A program made the position numbers and the translations under genes. Under the pieces are notes generated by a model that worked only from the letters and a program-made list of their open reading frames with translations, searched no databases and was not told the origin of the DNA. A DNA stretch of 17,016 nucleotides from CAYNWK01 sp964400875 (GTDB lineage: Bacteria > Chloroflexota > Anaerolineae > Anaerolineales > UBA4823), in the NCBI GenBank assembly GCA_964400875.1, contig CAYNWK010000095.1, forward strand, positions 1 to 17,016, given 5' to 3'. Positions within the stretch are counted from its first letter, which is position 1. The number at the start of each line of letters is the position of its first letter. Below, in pieces: positions 13,754 to 17,016 of the stretch.

Positions 13754-14515
13754 TCACTCAACCTCCTCCACCGGGCGTCTGAGATACAGCCACCCTGCCA
13801 GCAATCCGGCGGGGACCAGCACGATCAGCGCGCCCCAGGCGTCCAGCCGCAGTCCCCGCCACGCTTGCGCCGGGTCGGCTCGCAGGAAAGACAGCAGCAG
13901 GATCACCGCCGCTGCGCCGGAGACGGCCAGCGCCGCGGCGAGCCCGTTCCCCGGCAGCCGGCCGCGGGCTTCGGCGCGTTCGACCGCCCAGAAGACCGCC
14001 AGGCTAAGCAGCGCGCCGAGCAGCTGCGCCGGCAGGCGCAGGGAGACCACGCCCCACTCGTCGCGACTGGGCAGGCCCAGCCAATTGCCGGCCGGCGGGC
14101 CGTACGCGCAGCCGTCCAGCCAGCATCCCAGCCAGGCGCTGACCGCCAGCGCGGCCAGCAAGGGCAGCAGGGCGTCGGCCAGCTCGCCGAAGCGCCAGTC
14201 GCCGAATAATGCCAGCAAGGCCAGCGCCAGCAGGCCGCCCAGCAAACCGCCGAACCACGAGACGCCGCCCAGCCAGATTTGAAATATCTCGACCGGTTGG
14301 GCCTGGTAGTAGCTCCAGTTGAGCGCTGCGTAGGCGGCGCGCCCGCCGATCAGCGCGCCCGCCAGGGCCCACAGCCCGGCGTCCACCAGCGGCAGCGCCC
14401 GGCCTTCGGGCGCTCTCCAGGCGGCCCAGGCCAGGCCGACAGCCGCGCCCAGGCCGAGCATCAGCGAATAGGTGTAGACGGGGATGCCACCGGGCAGATT
14501 GAAGGCGACGGTCAC
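13754..14515 (-). CDS. Lgt-like (prolipoprotein diacylglyceryl transferase family) membrane protein, diverged
   Basis: This 253-residue protein has about seven membrane helices, as in Lgt, which attaches diacylglycerol to lipoprotein cysteines. Family landmarks are the Y-S-L-M segment of helix 1 (PVYTYSLMLGLG, 12-23), GGRAAY (57-62), WLGGVSWFGGLLGG (81-94) and RLPAQLLGAL (160-169). However, the usual F-H-G-G is W-F-G-G (87-90), and the GRxGNxxNxE signature is replaced by WLGCWLDGCAYG (128-139). Arg, two Asn and Glu are lost and two Cys gained. It is therefore probably not a standard lipoprotein transferase. Start is GTG at 14513-14515, 7 nt behind a TATCAT box and without a ribosome-binding site. 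A 220-bp gap containing repeats separates it from the next gene, so it may be its own unit. Confidence 0.82.
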   Translation of the reverse strand: MTVAFNLPGGIPVYTYSLMLGLGAAVGLAWAAWRAPEGRALPLVDAGLWALAGALIGGRAAYAALNWSYYQAQPVEIFQIWLGGVSWFGGLLGGLLALALLALFGDWRFGELADALLPLLAALAVSAWLGCWLDGCAYGPPAGNWLGLPSRDEWGVVSLRLPAQLLGALLSLAVFWAVERAEARGRLPGNGLAAALAVSGAAAVILLLSFLRADPAQAWRGLRLDAWGALIVLVPAGLLAGWLYLRRPVEEVE

Positions 14516-14522
14516 GCTGGTA

Positions 14523-14528
14523 ATGATA
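14523..14528 (-). promoter_or_regulatory. TATCAT -10 box of the lgt-like gene, predicted leaderless
   Basis: On the minus strand TATCAT is followed by 7 nt (TACCAGC) and the GTG start. This is the same geometry as at recD2 and leaves no room for a ribosome-binding site. No good -35 box is seen. Confidence 0.45.
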
Positions 14529-14538
14529 CCATGCGGGG

Positions 14539-14550
14539 GTAGGGGCGAGG
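14539..14550. repeat. Second exact copy of GTAGGGGCGAGG
   Basis: This 12-mer is identical to 13562-13573. The two copies flank the lgt-like gene as direct repeats about 977 bp apart. Here the right half of the palindrome is missing. Confidence 0.5.
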
Positions 14551-14757
14551 GTTGGGGTTCGTGGCGGGGATAGACGGCTCAGTGCTCGGCAGTGCGAGAT
14601 GGGTCCCCGCCGTCGGGACGCCGGAGTGGGGATTTTGATATGCGATGGTTGAATGCGGGACCATCCACGAATGAATCAGGCAACCTCTGAACGGTCGTTG
14701 GTTGACAGGGTAAACGGGCAAGCACCGACTGTACAATGGCCGGAGCATTAAGGGGAG

Positions 14758-14777
14758 GGGCAAGGTATGCCTCGCCC
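14758..14777. repeat. Degenerate palindrome at the left edge of the low-GC region
   Basis: GGGCAAGGTA (14758-14767) and TGCCTCGCCC (14768-14777) are inverse at 8 of 10 positions with no gap. It is related to the GGGGCGAGGC elements at 13561 and 14539. Sequence becomes AT-richer immediately to its right. Confidence 0.45.
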
Positions 14778-14893
14778 GGATATCATAAGGAACAAGAGCT
14801 TTCTATTTTGTTAAGCCAGCTCGATTTGAGGTCGCTTATATTATTTACTGATAGCTCGATAACACTCCCATAGCTTGCCGTCTGCGCATACCG

Positions 14894-14925
14894 CTTGGGA
14901 GGGGCCGAACAGATTGTTTCCCAAG
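14894..14925 (+). promoter_or_regulatory. Inverted repeat in the 5' leader of the secreted-protein gene
   Basis: CTTGGGA (14894-14900) and TCCCAAG (14919-14925) are perfectly inverse around an 18-nt loop. They end 13 nt before the AAGGAG ribosome-binding site at 14939-14944. It could be an operator or a leader hairpin, and it does not itself cover the ribosome-binding site. Confidence 0.3.
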
Positions 14926-14950
14926 ATTTGCGACGAAAAAGGAGAATAGC

Positions 14951-16399
14951 ATGGAAGCCTCAAAGCATACTTACAAGAAATTGATTAACGCCTTGATTGT
15001 TCTGGCGTTATTTTTTTTCCCAATCGGACTAACGCAAGCCTCTACAGTCGATAGAACTCCCAATCCCTTCGGCGGCACCGTGATCGTACCCCCGGGAAAC
15101 CCCATCGAGATAGCAATCGCCAATCCCACTGGTATCCCTGCGGCTGCAGATCTTCCTTTGGCTGTTCAGCTGGCTTTGAGCGATTTCGGCATGATCAAGG
15201 GGTTTGCAGTTCAGGCCAATGACTTCGACACCGGCTGTGATTCCACCACAGCTGCTACAGAGGCTGCCAACATCGTCGCTAACGCACAACACGTCGGTGT
15301 TCTTGGACCTATGTGTTCAAGCAGCGTGATTGGTGCTGCGCCAGTTTTTGAGACCGCTTTACTGGTGATGATCACTTCTACAGCCACAGCTTTGGATCTT
15401 CATACTCACGGACCCAATGTCTTCAACCGGATTGTACCCGACGATCTGGAAGTTGAGTCCTGGGATAAATTGGTCAGCGGAATGGCATCCGTCCAGAGTT
15501 GGGAAGCTGACTTTCAAACCACTTATGGTCATGCTCCCTGGAATTTTGCAAAATATGCCTACGATGCAACCATGCTGCTGCTGACACGCATCCAGCAAGT
15601 TAGCAGTGTGGATGGCGGTGGAAATCTGGTGATCGACCGAGAAGCTTTGGCGACCGCTGTACGTACCACATCGAACTACAGCGGCCTTACCGGGCAAATT
15701 GCTCTTGATGTGCACGGAACCCGCTTGAACAACTTTGGGGTCGCTGTATGGACGGATGGCTTTGATGAAAACTTGGGTTCAGCCGTCTTGGCCAGCCCCA
15801 GTCTCGATCCACGCTGGTCGTGGATAAACGAAGATGCCACCCATTGGAGTCTAACGGCCAGGCCTGGTTTCATGCGTATCATCACCCAACCCGCCGTTCC
15901 ACCCAGCAACCTTCTCTTGATGGACATCCCTCTAGGCGATATAGAGCTTCGCACGCGGGTGAGCTTCTCCCCAACAGAGAATATCCAACGAGCCGGGTTG
16001 ATGATCTACAACTCCGACGGCAATCTTTTGGCGTTATACCATGCCTATTGTGATTTCTCCCCACCCGACTGCCCAGGTGAAGGAATCTTCTTCGACCATG
16101 TGGATCAAGGCGGCTTAGTCGGCAGTAGTTTCGCCACAACCACACCTTTGGCAGAGGATATGTACCTGCGGATCGTGCAATCTGGGGGGGATTTCTCGGC
16201 CTATGTCAGCACGGACGGGCGTGAATGGACGTTTATTGGCACGCACACGCCTGCTTGGGAGCCAGTCAAAGTCGGTCTTACAGCTGACATTTCTTGTTGC
16301 AGCGCCGCTGAAATCCCCGCTGATTTCGATTTCTTCGTAGCCCAATATCCGGCCTACAAACAGTATATACCTGTACTCCAAAAACCTGCCTCACCTTGA
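14951..16399 (+). CDS. Secreted fusion: shortened LivJ-type binding protein plus concanavalin-like C-terminal domain
   Basis: This is a 482-residue exported protein. It has a signal peptide with a hydrophobic core at 11-28 and probable cleavage after TQA (30). Residues 41-160 match the first lobe of branched-chain amino-acid-type binding proteins: GTVIVPPGNPIEIAIANPTG, IVANAQHVGVLGPMCSS, and the start of FNRIVPDD. It then jumps to the hinge-side helices seen late in that family (WEADFQTTYGHAP, AYDATMLL, YSGLTGQIALDVHG, about 184-256). Most of lobe 2, roughly 100-130 residues, appears to be missing. From about 280 to 465 lies a beta-sandwich like DUF1349/beta-xylosidase C-terminal domains (LDPRWSWINEDATHWSL ... 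EIPADFDFF). The tail YKQYIPVLQK resembles a C-terminal export or sorting end. AAGGAG lies 6 nt upstream of the ATG. The gene is of lower GC than its neighbours, and its ligand is unknown. Confidence 0.8.
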   Translation: MEASKHTYKKLINALIVLALFFFPIGLTQASTVDRTPNPFGGTVIVPPGNPIEIAIANPTGIPAAADLPLAVQLALSDFGMIKGFAVQANDFDTGCDSTTAATEAANIVANAQHVGVLGPMCSSSVIGAAPVFETALLVMITSTATALDLHTHGPNVFNRIVPDDLEVESWDKLVSGMASVQSWEADFQTTYGHAPWNFAKYAYDATMLLLTRIQQVSSVDGGGNLVIDREALATAVRTTSNYSGLTGQIALDVHGTRLNNFGVAVWTDGFDENLGSAVLASPSLDPRWSWINEDATHWSLTARPGFMRIITQPAVPPSNLLLMDIPLGDIELRTRVSFSPTENIQRAGLMIYNSDGNLLALYHAYCDFSPPDCPGEGIFFDHVDQGGLVGSSFATTTPLAEDMYLRIVQSGGDFSAYVSTDGREWTFIGTHTPAWEPVKVGLTADISCCSAAEIPADFDFFVAQYPAYKQYIPVLQKPASP

Positions 16400-16422
16400 G
16401 TGCCTGACCTACAAGCAGCTTT

Positions 16423-16460
16423 TAAGCGAGCCTTGCGAAACATTCGCAAGGCTCGACTTA
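16423..16460 (+). terminator. Hairpin terminator of the secreted-protein gene
   Basis: CGAGCCTTGCGAA (16427-16439) and TTCGCAAGGCTCG (16443-16455) form a perfect 13-bp stem with the 3-nt loop ACA. It is extended by TAAG/CTTA across one bulged base. It starts 24 nt after the stop codon. The sequence after it (GTTAAAGG) lacks a T-run, so it may end transcription inefficiently or stabilise the 3' end. Confidence 0.75.
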
Positions 16461-16871
16461 GTTAAAGGTCCAGGGCGATTCTGGCTGGAAAGTTCGGCGG
16501 TGCTCATGATGCCTGGCCCATTGGAGATTCGAGCAGAAAGCCCAAGAACGTCCTCCCACCCAGCGCTGGCGATCGGTTTCCGCCACGTGCAGTGCCTATA
16601 CCCACAGGCTTTTATACCCATCCTGAGATAAGTGTCCCCAGTTGGCAGCCCCAGGCGGGAAGGGAGCGCGAATTTTAGTCTGATCAATAAATTTACACCT
16701 GTAAAGTGCACGAAGGATTTAAAGCAATTTTATTTGTCTGCCTTTGTGTCCGTTGTGGTAAATGATCCTGTGCCGGTGAAAAGACTGGCCGGAAATCGAA
16801 ACCCCCTGCTGGGTGAGGGATAGGGTTTGAGGCGGGGCTGGCGCGGGCAGAGCGTCCGTTGAGGCAGGTCC

Positions 16872-16941
16872 GTTGGGGTCGGGCTGTTGGGGCAGGGCTG
16901 TTGGGGCAGGGCTGTTGGGGCAGGGCTGTTGGGGCAGGGCT
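16872..16941 (+). repeat. Five tandem copies of a 14-bp G-rich unit, quadruplex-capable
   Basis: The unit is GTTGGGGCAGGGCT. Copies start at 16872 (one variant, TC for CA), 16886, 16900, 16914 and 16928. Runs of four and three G are separated by CA and CTGTT, which fits the four-run rule for an intramolecular G-quadruplex on the plus strand. A 14-bp period is not codon-based. Confidence 0.85.
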
Positions 16942-16953
16942 TGTCCCTGCCCC
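16931..16953. repeat. 9-bp-stem palindrome overlapping the last tandem unit
   Basis: GGGGCAGGG (16931-16939) and CCCTGCCCC (16945-16953) are perfectly inverse around CTTGT. It is similar in type to the GGGGCGAGGC palindromes left of the low-GC region. GTCATAGCGA, the start of the 42-bp repeat, follows at 16963-16972, much as the 42-bp array follows the palindrome at 13561. Confidence 0.65.
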
Positions 16954-17016
16954 CCGCCTCCCGTCATAGCGAATAAGATGACATTGTCAAGGCCTTCTTT
17001 AAGAGAATTGGGTTGA

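Larger units (their letters stand above)
14516..14950. other. Intergenic region between the lgt-like and secreted-protein genes
   Basis: These 435 bp hold the lgt-like promoter box, a GTAGGGGCGAGG copy (14539-14550), unassigned GC-rich sequence, a degenerate palindrome (14758-14777), and then a switch to lower GC. TTGACA at 14702 and TACAAT at 14732 are both present, but at 24 bp spacing they do not make a standard promoter. The 5' leader of the secreted-protein gene contains a 7-bp inverted repeat at 14894-14925. No gene is recognised. Confidence 0.6.
16400..17016. other. Non-coding tail region with repeats
   Basis: After the stop codon come a strong hairpin (16423-16460), about 350 bp of unassigned sequence, a 14-bp tandem array (16872-16941), a palindrome (16931-16953), a fragment of the 42-bp repeat (16963-16972) and an 11-bp palindrome TGACATTGTCA (16979-16989). 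Open frames here cross the hairpin or the tandem repeats and show no protein motif, so no gene is called. Confidence 0.55.

Noticed and set aside
13530..13757. 75-residue minus-strand repetitive protein with LLRSLTLPRND-like units
   Set aside because: It is the translation of the 42-bp tandem repeat (14 codons per unit), a known kind of spurious protein prediction.
14702..14737. TTGACA plus TACAAT as a promoter for the secreted-protein gene
   Set aside because: The spacing is 24 bp, well outside the usual 16-19, and it is over 200 bp from the start codon.
16409..16711. 100-residue minus-strand open frame after the secreted-protein gene
   Set aside because: It crosses the strong hairpin at 16423-16460, has no recognised motif and lacks a good ribosome-binding site. 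A decayed gene cannot be excluded.
16719..16967. Minus-strand Pro/Gln-rich open frame
   Set aside because: It is a translation of the 14-bp tandem repeat and palindrome, with no independent support.

Overview
The window is GC-rich chromosomal DNA, apart from one lower-GC stretch at about 14,780-16,750. It most resembles an uncultured or little-studied Chloroflexota of the Anaerolineae type. That placement is inference. It rests on GC-rich coding, several start codons a few bases behind a TATAAT-like box, an LCP protein with a LytR_C tail, a branched-chain-type binding protein with a C-terminal Y-I-P-V motif, and dispersed GTAGGGGCGAGG / TGTCATTGCGAGG repeats. No rRNA, tRNA, CRISPR array, integrase or transposase was recognised.

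Layout. (1) 1-1260, plus strand: an operator-like repeat cluster and a promoter-like box, a DPM1-like family 2 glycosyltransferase, one copy of a 42-bp dispersed repeat, and a small YrdB-like membrane protein. (2) 1344-5989, minus strand: an LCP (LytR-CpsA-Psr) protein with a terminator-like hairpin behind it. It is followed by recD2, which appears to be transcribed without a leader, and by an overlapping arginase-fold protein with altered active-site residues. (3) 5990-6322: a divergent intergenic region with a strong palindrome. (4) 6323-8332, plus strand: an ABC-F ATPase. (5) 8362-14515, minus strand: in transcription order, a diverged Lgt-like membrane protein, a 168-bp array of four 42-bp repeats, and then a tight five-gene cluster. 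The cluster encodes a nitrilase-fold amidase, an ArsB/NhaD-type permease with an extracytoplasmic domain, a universal stress protein, NH3-dependent NAD synthetase (nadE) and an MFS exporter. (6) 14516-17016: non-coding DNA and a lower-GC insert with one secreted protein, bracketed by palindromic and tandem GC-rich repeats.

How the genes may work together. The most coherent unit is the five-gene cluster at 8362-13533. A free-standing glutaminase/nitrilase-type protein with an intact E-K-C triad sits in the same operon as an NAD synthetase that has no glutaminase domain of its own. This suggests a split glutamine-dependent NAD synthetase, with a permease and a stress protein placed between the two halves. 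The MFS gene is in the same frame as nadE. It has no standard start codon upstream of its conserved N-terminus, which points to an ATC start, stop read-through or a sequence error.

The other notable gene is the secreted protein at 14951-16399. It joins a binding protein that appears to lack most of its second lobe to a concanavalin-like beta-sandwich domain. Together with the Lgt-like and arginase-like proteins, it is one of three genes here in which a familiar fold lacks residues or parts its family normally needs.
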